Below are positions 25,169-37,980 of a stretch of 64,000 bases of DNA, piece by piece. The stretch lies in assembly GCA_949130495.1 (NCBI GenBank), contig OX422222.1, forward strand, positions 279,486,109 through 279,550,108, read 5' to 3'. The notes beneath the pieces are model-generated. The model was not told where the DNA came from, made no database searches, and was given only the letters and a program-made list of their open reading frames with translations. Position 1 is the stretch's first letter. Each line of letters begins with the position of its first letter. The translations under genes were made by a program, and so were the position numbers. The stretch comes from Sambucus nigra (taxonomy: Eukaryota > Streptophyta > Magnoliopsida > Dipsacales > Adoxaceae).

Positions 25169-26045
25169 AAAACAGGGATTTTCGAAGGATGTTTTTCTAG
25201 GGAGAATTTCATTCCGATTTGTTCGAGGTTATCGATTGGGAACCTCTATAGGTATCGTATGGAGTACGTTTTGGACACTTTTAGGGAGTTTCCCTTATAA
25301 AAAATTATTGGAGTCGTATTGACTTAAGTGGAAGAATACCGATTAGAAATTTTGGTATATTCTCAGTGGGGAAGCCCACCTTAATTGGAGATTCTAGTTG
25401 GAGATAATAATTAAATTCATATGAAAGAATGAGAATAACCTAGAGATATTGGATCTTATGATCAAACCCCAAATGGGACAACTTTAAAGGTTCATAAAAT
25501 GAATTGAACCCTATTATGGATGGAGAATTATAAATGCTAATTGATGTGCATTAGGATATAGAGAATATCCTTAACTTAAATAGAATTGAGAGACAATTCA
25601 TAAATATAAGCGAAATGTGAGCTTCAAGCGAGAAATAGTATAGTGTTTACTAAGAGGGGAAGATATGTGAGAATTGACGGTTAGTATATTTAGAGGGAAA
25701 TATACTAAACAATAATATGATTTCATCTACGCCTAAGAGCGTACCATGAATATGAAAATGATGTGGTAGGTATACCATATATGACGGTATATCTTTATAT
25801 GATGCGATGATGTATGTATACCTTATATGATGGTATATATATATTCCGGGACGTTGTGTGCGTGAGTTGATCACGAAGTGGGAGCCGTTGAACCCCACCA
25901 GATGGCCCCAATTTGCTATGTGAATGGGCAACTGAAAGATGATAGCATGTGAGCCTGCGTCCTCGAGTTATAGCTCGATTGGATGGTTATGATATTGTTG
26001 GTGTGCTTGTAATTGGGTATCGAGGGAATAATGGACCTTAACAAC

Positions 26046-26490
26046 CAACATTGCCAGGATTAGTGTATCGGGGGGGTTCCTTGTTTCGATTTCGTTTCGG
26101 CGAGACGTTCCACGCATGAACCGCAGTGTAATGTTGAGAATTGGGGAGAAGTTAGTCCTAAATGCTCATATTTATATATATATCACCTATCCCGACGATC
26201 TACAGTGCCAGGAGTAGTGTAATGGGGGGTTCCTTGTTTGGATTTTGCTTCGGTGAGACGTCCCACGCATGAAACGCTGTTACCGTTGAGAATTGGGAAT
26301 AATAATTAATTAAAAATGAAGAAATCATTTGGGTTACATGCATCATGCATTGAGGGAATAATGAATCTCGAAGATCAATACTGGTAGGAGTAGTGTAACG
26401 GGGGGTTCCTTGTTTGGATTTCGCTTCGACGAGACGTCCCACGCATGAAACGCAATATCGCATTGAGAATCGGGAGAAGTTTAGTCCTTA
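26046..26490. repeat. Three degenerate ~150-175-bp direct repeats in solo LTR 1
   Basis: Each unit carries GGGGGGTTCCTTGTTT, then CGAGACGTCCCACGCATGAA, then GTTGAGAATTGGGA. The GGTTCC landmark is at 26075, 26228 and 26404. Confidence 0.85.
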
Positions 26491-27536
26491 GCACTTAGAT
26501 GTTAATAACTCATATATAATTATTTATATATATGTTTACATGCCAAATGAGGGCATAACTAGAATATATGAAATTCTAGTAAAAGAGAATGTTGACGTAT
26601 TGTGATGATGTTATTATGAGGATGATTATGCAACCTTATATGTTCAATAAATGAACAAATATAAGGAGAATTATAACATTAAAGTTAAAGTATATGAATT
26701 AGAGGAATTTCATATAAGTGTAGGTTAAGAGATGTTAGATGGCTTCAATTGCCCTTTTATATATTGGGATATAGTTAGATTAATTGCCTAATTAGATTTG
26801 GGCATTCATTTGGAGATCACGTGCATACGCTTAGTTGCGTGTTTTAGTGGAGGGGCGAGTTGGATTTTTATGGGGAGTGCGACTCCATTAAATTATGTAA
26901 TAATGCATTTATAATTATTATGCATTTTAATGCACTTGCTATAAAATGTTTTCAACTCGGGCTCTGACCCGCTTATACTTTCTCCCTCCATGTGTATATA
27001 TTGTATTACTTTAGGTGTTCCTCCGCATGGACACCATTGATGTTCATCCATCCAGTGTATTCGTGGAGCTGTGGCAATAGCGGACTGTTGCGGCACTTTG
27101 CTTTAGTCGATTCCTATCTTTGTATATCTAGATTAGGATTTAGTTTGTATATCGGGTTTATCCTCAAGTGTTGTAGACTAACACTTTTATATTTTATTTC
27201 TCAGATTATTGTATTGTCTGTGACCCGACAGCTTATTTGGGTATTTTATTGTTGAGATTTTATTGTATATTGTATTGTACTCTTTTATATTATTGGAGTT
27301 GCATGTATCACTCGTCATAGTTTGATGTGGTATTGTAGTTTGTTTGTTCTATGGTTGGTTTTACTCGGTGTAAATAAAAGTTTTAAAATTTTGACAATCC
27401 ACTTTTAATGGTTTCGTGTAGTTAGCCTTATATTATTGTGTATTGTTAGTTGATGTTGGGACTGTGCCATTTGAGATACTTGATTTAATGTAGTATAGGG
27501 CTGACCACCCGTTATTATTTTAAGCGGGTTGTCACA

Positions 27537-28329
27537 CTAGTGTTCAAGATTTAAAAAGAAAAGAAAGCTTTTCAAAACTATTTTGAAAGTCAAAATGACT
27601 TGACTTGGGTTGACACAAGACTTGCGAAGATATAATCTGTTGCATAGCATTCGGTGTGTATCATTTAAGTGTGGGTGTGTCATCTAGGATAGTACACCAC
27701 ACACAAATACTTCACTAGAAAATAACACAATAGGCATTGAGCTAATCTTGAGCTAAAAGAGCAAAAGGGAGAAGTTTCGAAGTGTAGAACGCAATAACAA
27801 GTAAGGACAGACGTAAAGAGAGAGCAGAATAAGCAACCAAGGAGGAGTCTTGGTCGTGTGGGGTAATCGCTACATCAATCTTCTTTAGTTGTCAAGTTTG
27901 TTGATTGTAACTCGTTCCTGTTGTTTTTATTGTTTTAGTGGAAGTAGATTAGGTGACTCCTAGAAGGGTCCGTCGTTTTTCCCGGGGAAGGGTTTTTGCG
28001 ACGTAAAATAAATACCTTGGGTTTTACTTTTCAAATTTGCTATTTCTCGCCTCATACGAAAACGTAGGTTTAATACTAGAAACGCACCTAATTAATTGAA
28101 TCATATATTATCTATTTTGATACCTAGTTAACTCAAAGATAATAAATAGGACTCTTAATTAACTTGGCAAACTAAAATCTGTTTTAGCAAAGTTAGCAAT
28201 TGAAGAAAAGTTTGATTTGGTCCCCTCTTGAATAACATAGTTAACTCATAGGTAATTGGAGTTTATTTCGGCAAATTGTTTTACTTCCTCATTATTGTAT
28301 ATCATAAGCTGCACACTCAATCGTCACGT
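27537..28329. other. Probable LTR-derived noncoding DNA
   Basis: No gene. The stretch CCCGGGGAAGGGTTTTTGCG near 27980 and the surrounding style resemble the end of an LTR into which solo LTR 1 inserted. No clean ends were found. Confidence 0.35.
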
Positions 28330-28528
28330 CGCTATCACCCATTATCGCGTAAAAATAATTATTTACTATTCACTTAGTAATTATATTCAATAAACATTAA
28401 TCATTCTCTCTTCGATTAATATTTTAATCAACACATAATATTTAATTCCATTAAATTATGATAGGCATGTAATTTAAGATTAACTGAATTAATTAAATTT
28501 TAAATGCTCAGAAATACGGGGTGTTACA
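28330..28528 (-). repeat. Inverted fragment of a TGTAACACCCCG LTR end
   Basis: Read on the minus strand from 28528, TGTAACACCCCGTATTTCTG and the next ~200 bp match the first 200 bp of the solo LTR at 56874 (shared AATATTAATCGA, ATTACTAAGTGAAT and GACGTGAC blocks in order). The homology fades below ~28330, so this is a truncated or diverged LTR in opposite orientation. Confidence 0.75.
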
Positions 28529-28579
28529 TTGTATTGCATTTTATAATATTAGTATAGATAAAGACAGATAATTACTCAA

Positions 28580-28612
28580 CTAGCATATAATATGTGCGAT
28601 GCATGGGCGATG
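28580..28612 (-). mobile_element. Possible Helitron 3' terminus, minus orientation
   Basis: CAACTAGCATATAATATGTGCGATGCATGGGC resembles, reversed, the usual plant Helitron end (hairpin built on GTGC...GCAC, then CTAG). The hairpin is imperfect here. No opposite end found. Confidence 0.35.
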
Positions 28613-29467
28613 TACAATAAACAAATATAATGATAATTATAAAAATTAATATATATTATAAATTCAATATCTTATTTTAAAACCATTATAAAAGATTAAT
28701 TTTTCATAAGTAAAAATTGTCTATTATTTTTAAATATTTTATTAGATAAAATCTAATTTTTATAAATAAAAAACTCAAAACAACTGTACATATTTTATAT
28801 AAAAAAAATTATACATATTTTTATTTGTTTTTAGTTTAAAAACTGCATGTCATTTATAGAAAAAAAATTAAAGTTTTTTCTATAAGTAAAACGTTAAAAA
28901 TATTTCTATGACCAATCTTTTTTAATGATATTAAAAAAAAATTCAAAATTTCGGAAACTCTTATTAGCTTAAAAATAATTTTTATAAAAAAAAACTTCAA
29001 AAAAATTGTACGTATTTTGTATAAAAAAATTATACTTATTTATATTTGTTTTTAGTTCAAAAAACCTTATGTGTTGCATCGTAAGATTAATTAATGGAAT
29101 CTAGAATCAATTTTCAAGACCCTTTTGATCTATTCATTTTTTTCTTGTTTTGCTTTTAAAAAGATTTTTGATTAATCCATTTAAGTAAAAGAAAGTATTG
29201 ATTTTAGGAAGATAGAGCCGTATTTAAATATGGAGAATTAATTATCATTTACACCTCTAATAATAACCGTATAATATAGAGTAAAGCTACTATTATACTA
29301 TAATAAAATAATTAGCAACATAACATGATAGAAAAATCACACAAGCTAAATATGAAAAGATATGAACCCTACTTAACCTTTAAAGAATCCGGTGTGAGTT
29401 CCGCACTTTCTAACACGAATCTACTATTACACCACACAAACAAGATATGCCACGATCCTTGGCGAGT
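28613..29467. other. AT-rich DNA downstream of the decarboxylase gene
   Basis: Strongly AT-rich with several near-repeats of TTTATAAAAAAAA...ATTATACATATTT (28790-29060). No ORF of note. The stretch next to 29467 should hold the 3' UTR of the decarboxylase gene; no canonical AATAAA on the minus strand was seen. Confidence 0.5.
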
Positions 29468-31021
29468 CTAGATAAGGGGTAGTGGCAATTTCATGGCTTG
29501 TCCATTTGGTATGGAATGCTTTGAGGCTTCAACGTCAAGAAGGGAGTTGGCATGGTCTTGCACCACCTTCCAAGCCATGTTCACGTATCGATATTCTGTA
29601 AGCGTCGCTCCCACAGCGAACCGAATAACGTACACTCCACCTAGCACTGCATGGGTCATGTACACCCGACCCGAGCCATTGATGGATTCCAACAACTTTC
29701 GGTTGAACTCATTGGCATCTTCCTCGTCTGCCAGGAGCGTACCATTCTTGACAATGGCTAATGGTGAAATTCTAAAGCAAACCATAGCAAAGTTTCTCGG
29801 TGCGACAACTTCGAACCTCTTGTCCATCACTATAAGCCCTTCAAAATGCATGGCCATTTTGACGTGACTTCTTATAAACTTCCTCAAATTACCCACCCCA
29901 TAGCTCCGTAGAACCAACCATAGCTTTAAGGCTCTGAAACGCCGGCTTAACGCAATTTGCCAGTCCTTATAATCGATTACTTCATTTGAATCAGTTGCCT
30001 TATTCTTCAACAATTCTGGATTTGTAGAGAGAGCTTTGATAAGGGCACTTGGATCCTTTACCCAAAGGCAACAACAATCCAAAGTGGTTAAAAGCCATTT
30101 ATGTGCGTTAAAGCTAAAAGAATTTGCACCCTCAACACCGTCAAGGAAATGCCTAAACTCCGGGCAAATACACGCACTCCCTGCATAAGCAGCATCAACA
30201 TGGACCCATATTCCATACTCTTTTGCAACTTCACACAGACTTTTCAATGGATCAACTGCAGTTGATGGGGTAGTCCCAACAGTAGCACATAAATACAATG
30301 GAATTAACCCATTTTCCGTATCTGATACAATTGCAGAACGTAATGCGTCAGGTTCGAGCTGAAAATTGTTAGACTTTGTTGTGACAATTGGTCGATAATT
30401 CGTCTTGTTGATGCCTGCAATTTGAGCAGCCTTTTGGAGTGAAAAATGGGTTTGATCAGTGCCATAAACAACGAGCTTTGTGATTTTGTCTCTCCCAATG
30501 TTGGTTAACATTTTCTCTCTCGCGGCAGTGAGTGTGCATAAAAAGGCCTCACAAGTACTCCCATGTATAACACCCCCACCACCACCTGAGAAAAAGAAAG
30601 ACTTGGGTAATTCAACCATTTTGGCAAGCCAATCCATGACAATGCTCTCCAGCTCAGTTGCAGCAGGTGAGGATATCCAGTTAAAACCGACGACATTGAA
30701 TCCCGTGCACAACATTTCGCCTAGAAAATTTGCAATGCTTCCATTTGATTGAAAGTAAGCAAAAAAGTTGGGACTTTGCCAATGTGTTATGCCTGGAATT
30801 ATGTCCTTCACATCCTCTAAAATGGTTTCTATTGATTCAGGATAAAATGGTGCTGTTTCGGGCAAACTTTTTCGTAGATAGCCCGGTTCAACCCGGCTAC
30901 AAACCGGGTATTTCTCTATGTTTTGATAATAGTCTGCTATGAAATCTATCATCATGTGGCCTTGCTTCCTAAACTCCTCAGGGTTTAGAGGATTCATGGT
31001 GAGTTCTGGTAGGGAATCCAT
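29468..31021 (-). CDS. TYDC: Tyrosine/DOPA decarboxylase-type PLP enzyme with altered catalytic loop
   Basis: Intact intronless ORF of 517 residues, the usual length and structure of plant group II aromatic amino acid decarboxylases, which turn tyrosine or DOPA into tyramine or dopamine in the cytosol. The start fits the family ([24 protein letters not shown]). The PLP lysine is Lys308 in [19 protein letters not shown]; His192 (TDQTHFS) stacks on PLP and Asp275 (VHVDAAYA) holds the pyridine nitrogen. Ser359 (QIALSRRFR), 51 residues after the lysine, is the position where tyrosine decarboxylases have Ser and tryptophan decarboxylases Gly. The oddity is Leu337 in NPELLKNKA, 29 residues after the lysine, where decarboxylases have the catalytic-loop Tyr and plant aldehyde synthases Phe. 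Other changes: Gln91 in YFQSNGS (usually Pro), Gly147 in SGGGGGV (usually Thr). It may be an altered or failing enzyme. It is the only intact host gene seen here. Confidence 0.95.
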   Translation of the reverse strand: MDSLPELTMNPLNPEEFRKQGHMMIDFIADYYQNIEKYPVCSRVEPGYLRKSLPETAPFYPESIETILEDVKDIIPGITHWQSPNFFAYFQSNGSIANFLGEMLCTGFNVVGFNWISSPAATELESIVMDWLAKMVELPKSFFFSGGGGGVIHGSTCEAFLCTLTAAREKMLTNIGRDKITKLVVYGTDQTHFSLQKAAQIAGINKTNYRPIVTTKSNNFQLEPDALRSAIVSDTENGLIPLYLCATVGTTPSTAVDPLKSLCEVAKEYGIWVHVDAAYAGSACICPEFRHFLDGVEGANSFSFNAHKWLLTTLDCCCLWVKDPSALIKALSTNPELLKNKATDSNEVIDYKDWQIALSRRFRALKLWLVLRSYGVGNLRKFIRSHVKMAMHFEGLIVMDKRFEVVAPRNFAMVCFRISPLAIVKNGTLLADEEDANEFNRKLLESINGSGRVYMTHAVLGGVYVIRFAVGATLTEYRYVNMAWKVVQDHANSLLDVEASKHSIPNGQAMKLPLPLI

Positions 31022-32627
<1,606 letters not shown>

Positions 32628-32628
32628 G

Positions 32629-32803
32629 CTCTTGTGCGGACTAGTTCGCATTTTAAGAATGTCGAGCGAACATGTGTCACCTAACGGTGCACTTAGAAAT
32701 TATCATCTAAATTATAGGCACACTCTCTCTCTCTTCTGGGCTCACCGTCAGGTGATACATGTCCGGTCTGCATTCTTAAAATGCGGACTAGTCCGCACAA
32801 GAG
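32629..32803. mobile_element. 175-bp foldback MITE inserted in a TA microsatellite
   Basis: The terminal 33 bp (starting CTCTTGTGCGGACTAGT) repeat in inverse orientation at 32771-32803 with one mismatch; a second weaker pairing continues inward (ACATGTRTCACCTRACGGTG). TA repeats flank both sides, suggesting insertion into a TA run. Superfamily not determined. Confidence 0.85.
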
Positions 32804-32806
32804 TAG

Positions 32807-32839
<33 letters not shown>

Positions 32840-32841
<2 letters not shown>

Positions 32842-32949
32842 CATAGGCTCAAGTGAGGTTCTTATGTGAGGTCCATAATAAGACAAAAGTAAGATCTTTA
32901 GTAATATTCTATTTTAGACCCCAATACCTTTAAATAATAATTTTGCATT
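32840..32949. other. Truncated end of a CAAGTGAGGTTC-type foldback element
   Basis: GGCTCAAGTGAGGTTCTTATGTGAGGTCC after the TA run resembles the left end of the foldback at 51.16 kb (GGATCAAGTGATGTCTC...TGAGGTCC). No right arm follows; the viral sequence starts soon after. Confidence 0.4.
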
Positions 32950-33007
32950 TTAAGCTGTAAGACTTTAGAAATAAAAAACTCACCGAATTCCGACCAAACC
33001 CTAATTC

Positions 33008-33020
33008 TGGTATCAGAGCC
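33008..33020 (+). promoter_or_regulatory. Reverse-transcription primer-binding site (tRNA-Met)
   Basis: TGGTATCAGAGCC is complementary to the 3' end of plant initiator tRNA-Met, the primer of all Caulimoviridae. It defines position 1 of the viral map. Confidence 0.92.
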
Positions 33021-33059
33021 ATAAGACGTTCCTTTTAGACTTATAGTAAAAAGACTTTA

Positions 33060-34303
33060 ATGCCCTTGGGATTTATCCCTCGTATTTATCAAGATATTTT
33101 TGGAACCAACCCAGACTACCAACCTATACCCATAACTGATTTAGACTCAGAAGATTATTTAACCACACGCATAGACGGTTGTTCACACATTCAACATACC
33201 CCAGTCAAACACGCAGACAGTAGACAAGTTACTGCTAGTGCTATTAATAGCATAATAGACCAAAATAAGTGTATACTCCTTATATTAAGGCAATTAATAA
33301 AAGACACTCAAACCCTAGAAACAGAGATAAAAAAATATCTCTAAAAGATTACTAGAAATAGATAATCAAATCCCAATAGACTTAGTACACGTTTTACAAG
33401 AAATAAATATTAAGACTAATCTTATAGAAGTTCTTAACAAAGACATTTTAGAAATTAAAACTTTAATTAAAAATCAAGACAGTGAGTTAATTAAACTAAC
33501 TAAAGAACAAGCTAAGCTTATCCCTAGATTAGATAGTTATCTTGTTAATGGAGATAGTTAGATCAGACTGGAATGAGGTACCAAGAGACCTCGCCATTCA
33601 GACTTTATCAGAATTTTATCAAAGAATTTTAGAAAAGATAAATGATGATAGATTGTATTATAAGATAAATGAAAATGAGATTGCCAACGCGGCTAAAGCA
33701 ACAAGACTTATATTAGAAAGATTAAATTTAATTTCTACATCCATAGTAGCTACCCAAGACTATAACAGTAGCTTTGTTAAAGACTTACATTTAGATTTAA
33801 AGGCTAAGACAAAAGGATTAACTACCTTCTATACAAACTTTGTTAAATTCCAACAGAATTTAGCAAATTACCTTAATAATATGGAAAGACATAATCTATC
33901 TAAGATGGATAGTTTTATTAATGAACTTAGAGTAGATATGGCCCAAGCAGAAGAAAAATACGGAGAAATTATAAACGAAATTAAACTCGTATATAATAAG
34001 CCCTCCCAAGCAGAAATAGACTCTCCTTTTATTCTAACTCGGTTAGATAAAATTGAATAGACTGTAGAAGCCATAGAAATTAGATCTATGCAACAACAAG
34101 AAAAAGACAACGAAGTAAAACACTATATTACTAATGTTGGTAAATCCATTGTTAATTCTCTAGCTAGACATAGTGAAGAAAGTTCTGAGAAGATAAGAAA
34201 AGAAAATAAGAATTTTAAAGAAGAAATCCTTAGTCAGATAAAAAGACAAAAAGATTATTCAGACTTATTAGAAAAAATTGAAAAAAGACTTGAACAAAAA
34301 TAG
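33060..34303 (+). pseudogene. Pararetroviral ORF A: helical, coiled-coil protein, frameshifted
   Basis: ATG lies 40 bp after the primer site. Similar-style coding sequence (Lys/Glu/Ile/Leu-rich) runs to the TAG at 34301 but changes frame near 33345 and 33540 and has an in-frame TAG at 34058. About 410 codons in all. The C-terminal third (34088-34303) is a strong coiled coil. No family match is claimed. Position before the movement protein and helical nature fit a virion-associated or assembly factor, but this is inference. Confidence 0.65.
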
Positions 34304-37300
34304 GTAACCACCTATAATTTAGAGAAACCCATCCTATAGAAACTAGAGAAAAAAATACCATAGGAAGACGAGTCATAAATGACGGATTAGATAAGACTAG
34401 TAAGATAGTTAGCTCTATCCCAAATATTGGACAGAATAATCATATGCTCCAAAGACTTAAGGATTCATCCTCCAATGTTAAAACATGGTGGAAAGAAAGA
34501 AATTTCACCAATCCTCTCCAATGGAAAGAATGGGGTGAAGTTTATTGGAAGATTGTTGAAAATTTCATTCCTAATGGACAACTTTCAGTCGTTAGATACA
34601 TATACTTGTTTAAGGAAGGTGCCACTCCTAAGACTCCCAATTATAACATGACATACCATTGTAGAAATCACGTGTTAGACAAATCCTATACTGAGCTTCA
34701 AGTATTTGACTCAGAATGGCTTAGATCTAGAGGAACTGATAGAAAGTTCCAATATCTAACCTTTGGACTCTTTCAAGCAAGAATCCAAGGATTACATAGA
34801 CCTCACAATAATATAAATATATTATGTTGCTTAGTAGACAAAAGATGGAAAGATTTTGAGAAACACCTTATTGGGATAGCCCAATTAGAAATGTCAAACA
34901 ATATAGGATACTTTAATGTCATCCCGGCATTTACAGTAACCGTAGACACATCCAAACATTTTAAGTTAATCATATATGCTAATGGCTATAAAGACTATAT
35001 TATCCCAGACGCTAATATAAATATAGAATTTCAAAGCTATGTGAAGTTCTCCCAATTTCCTTATGAAGGAATGCAATCGGCAATTCCTAGCGGTAGACTT
35101 AATGAAGAAATCTTAATTAGAACCAATGTTTCAGACTATAATCATACTTACAGTATTAGGAATACTGGACCTATGAAAGAAAAAGCTAAGACCCCCTGAC
35201 AATTGCCAGAATTTCAAGAAACTAAGACTATAGAAAATAAACCTTTGTTTATTAATCAAGACGACGTCACTGGAAATGTTACCATCCAGTTTGGTCCTCC
35301 TAAGATTGTCAATAAGAACATCCAAACCGAAGAAATTAGATTTAGGAATATGGGAGAAGCCATAATCAATGATCCTTCAAAAGGAGAATATAGTAGTAAG
35401 ACTAGTGCTAGTTTACTAAGACAAGCCCCGCTAATTAGACCTAGAAGATCATTTGAACAAAAAGACTTAATTAAAGAAAAAGCTAGAATCCAAAACTTTG
35501 GACATGAACCCTCAGAATTGGATATGAAGACATTCAAAGATAACCTTAAGAAAAGTCATTCGGTTAGATTTCAAGAAAGAGAAAGATATAATATGGTAGC
35601 TCAAGACCGTATATTAAAATTAAAAGAATCTAAGAATACTAAGGAACATCTTAGAAACTTAAGACTAATAGAAGAAGGAGAACAAAGACTAATGTCAGCT
35701 ACACAAGTAGAACCTAGTAAACAAGAGATAGGAAATACTAGTAGGCTAGAAGATGCAGCCAGAATTTTTAGTAAACCAATAGGAATAAATATTCCTATGT
35801 ACTCAAGCACCGTAGTTAATACCAAACCTGATTATATAAAAGACTTTTTAACTAGTGATAAGAGTTTCACTCCTGTTAAGACCAAGGCTCTAAAAAACAT
35901 GGGACGTGATCGAGACGTGGAGGCCAAGCCTTAAGCCTTAGAAGCCTAGGCAGGCCTTGGCGTGAAAAGGCGTTTAGGTCTTTTTAATATATTTTAATAT
36001 TTTTTAACCATAACAAGGCTATTAAAATACAAAAATTCTACATATCATAAAAATATGTCTGAATATTTGCAAATAAAAATACTATTTGATTATTTTGGAT
36101 GAGATAATGGTCCGGATTATATAAAAATCTTTAAAAGGCGATATCGTTTCACTAAAGCATTGTTGTTTTTAGAGAAAAAGTATTCCTTAAGGGTTTTACC
36201 AAGCATAAGGCGTCAAAATCTTAAGGCGGGGCGTTTCTCCCAAGCCTCAAGCCTAGGCGGGTTTTTTAGAACAGTGGTTAAGACTATGGCAAGCCAAGCC
36301 ATAAATCCAGTAGGTATATACCTTAACTTAGACAATGTTCAAGATATGAAGAAGTCCTTAGATGAATGGCGTAATCAAATGAACATGTGTTTTGCATCTA
36401 ATAAACAATGGGATGCAAGTTCATGCAAGCAGTACGCTGAGCAATCCATTAGAGGTATTGCAAAAGATTACTTAGATAGTTTAAGAAAGGCTACAGATGA
36501 AGACTCCTTAGCAAAGGTTAAAAAGATGAAAGAAAACTTAGAAGAAAGATCAATTGAAGAATATATTTTATTGTTCACATAAGAATTCATTGGAGCTGGA
36601 CATCTAGCTCAGATAAATGAACAAGACCTAGCAAAAACTAAGTTAGCCCTCCTTAGCATTTGCAAATTAGATAAGATAAATAAATATAGCAATAATTATG
36701 AGCAGTTATATTACCAAATTAAAGAATTTGGAGAGACCTTAAAAGATAAATACTTTAGAAAGATACCAGCCATAGGACAAATCCTAATTAATGAATATAG
36801 AAATTGGCCAGGAGTAGCTAGGGTTAAGAATAACTTCCTTGGTGAAAGAATCAATTTCGCCAAAGACTATATCATATCTAAGAGACGTGATATAACTCAA
36901 TGAAAGTTGATAGAAGAGACTTTCAAGCAGATTCCTCCAATCGAAGACGAAAGAGACATCGCTCCAATCCAATGGGGATGTGGAAGTGAATCTAAGAAAT
37001 TTAAAAAGAAATTAGAATGGAAACATAGGAAGTTTAAGATCAGACCTTTAGGATTTCCAAAGAAGTATAAATTTAGACAATCTACTACCTTTAGGGAAAG
37101 GAATCCTAAGACTAAGAAAAATAGATTTAATCAAAGAAGATATTTTAAGAAAATTACTAGTAAGTATAAGAAGGTTCCTAATTATAGGAAAGAAAAAGAT
37201 GTAGCTCAATCTAAGACTGCCACCAAAGAATGTTGGACTTGCGACAAAGAAGGACACTTTGCTAAAGATTGTCTAAATAAGAAAGATAAAGAGAGTATTA

Positions 37301-37980
37301 AGATTATTAATAAAATATTAGACTATGAAGATCAAAAAGAATTAGATATCATATATGCTATAGAAATATCAGACATAGAAGATGATGATAATACTAGTAT
37401 CTATAGTGCATACACAGACAGTGATTCAGAAGACTATAGTGATACTGATGAGTATGAAGACTCTCAGGATACTTTAGACGTGTATATGATGCAAACTAAT
37501 CATGACGATTTAGATAATGACTATATAGACTTTGAAAAACCTTGGTATAAGTGCATATTAAGCCCATTTTTAAAGAAAATATGGATAGTTAGTAATCCTG
37601 AGTTACTAACCTACATACCTAGATGCTACTTTCATGAAAGGCATTATTGCACATTTGAAATGAAATGCTGCAAAAAAGACTTTATATGAGTAGAATGCTT
37701 TGAGACTATACAAACATAATTATTTATGATTTGTATTAATTGTCAATTACACTACCATGAACACTGTTGGAGAACTAGATTTAGAGCAATTTATACTAGC
37801 CAGTAGGATGCACAAATAGACTTAGATATTAAAACATATTATCAAGACATTGATAGAAATATAGCAAAAAGATTTCAAGAAAATGAAGACTTCAAAGGAA
37901 AGGGAATTTTCTATGATTTAGAAGAATACCATTCTAATAGTAGTTCAGAAGAACTAATACCCTTAGATTTTATTAGATAA
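34304..37980 (+). pseudogene. Pararetroviral movement-coat polyprotein, interrupted
   Basis: One frame carries a 30K-type movement protein (about 34440-35199; landmarks YLFKEGATPKTPNYNMTYHC, LTFGLFQARIQGL and FNVIPAFTVTVDT), a basic, helical linker (35203-35882), then the coat protein from ATG at 36286 with its CCHC knuckle CWTCDKEGHFAKDC (37231-37272) and an acidic tail. In-frame stops are at 35197 (TGA), 36580 (TAA), 36901 (TGA) and 37687 (TGA), plus two more before the end at 37978. A hAT MITE splits linker and coat protein; with its duplication it adds 402 bp, a multiple of three, so both sides stay in the same frame. Movement and coat domains in one frame recall petuvirus-like layouts. 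Confidence 0.85.
35883..36276 (+). mobile_element. hAT-type MITE copy 1, 394 bp, inside the viral polyprotein
   Basis: Ends CAAGGCTCTAAAAAAC and GTTTTTTAGAACAGTG form imperfect terminal inverted repeats. Flanking GTTAAGAC (35875-35882 and 36277-36284) is a perfect 8-bp target duplication, the signature of hAT elements. The inside is rich in GCCTTAAGGC/CCTAGGCGG motifs near both ends and AT-rich in the middle. A second copy in reverse orientation is at 61328-61739. Confidence 0.95.

Larger units (their letters stand above)
24223..27536 (+). mobile_element. Solo LTR no. 1 (long Ty3/gypsy-type LTR), 3.3 kb
   Basis: Begins TGTAACAACTCG and ends GGTTGTCACA, ends complementary in 8 of 9 bp. Flanks TTAGT and CTAGT agree in 4 of 5 bp, a likely target duplication. 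No gag-pol lies between the ends, so it is a solo LTR. It is a relative of the solo LTR at 56874-59817: same TGTAACA start, same order of a GA-rich block, a palindrome cluster and a GCTCTGACCCG(C/T)TT segment near the 3' end. Its length and terminus resemble chromovirus LTRs of the Tekay/Del type, but no coding region confirms that. Confidence 0.78.

Noticed and set aside
29493..30942. Plus-strand ORFs opposite the decarboxylase gene
   Set aside because: Shadows of the conserved minus-strand gene; no domain.
33008..33030. Possible tRNA gene fragment at TGGTATCAGAGCC
   Set aside because: Only the 3' end complement is present; it is the viral primer site.
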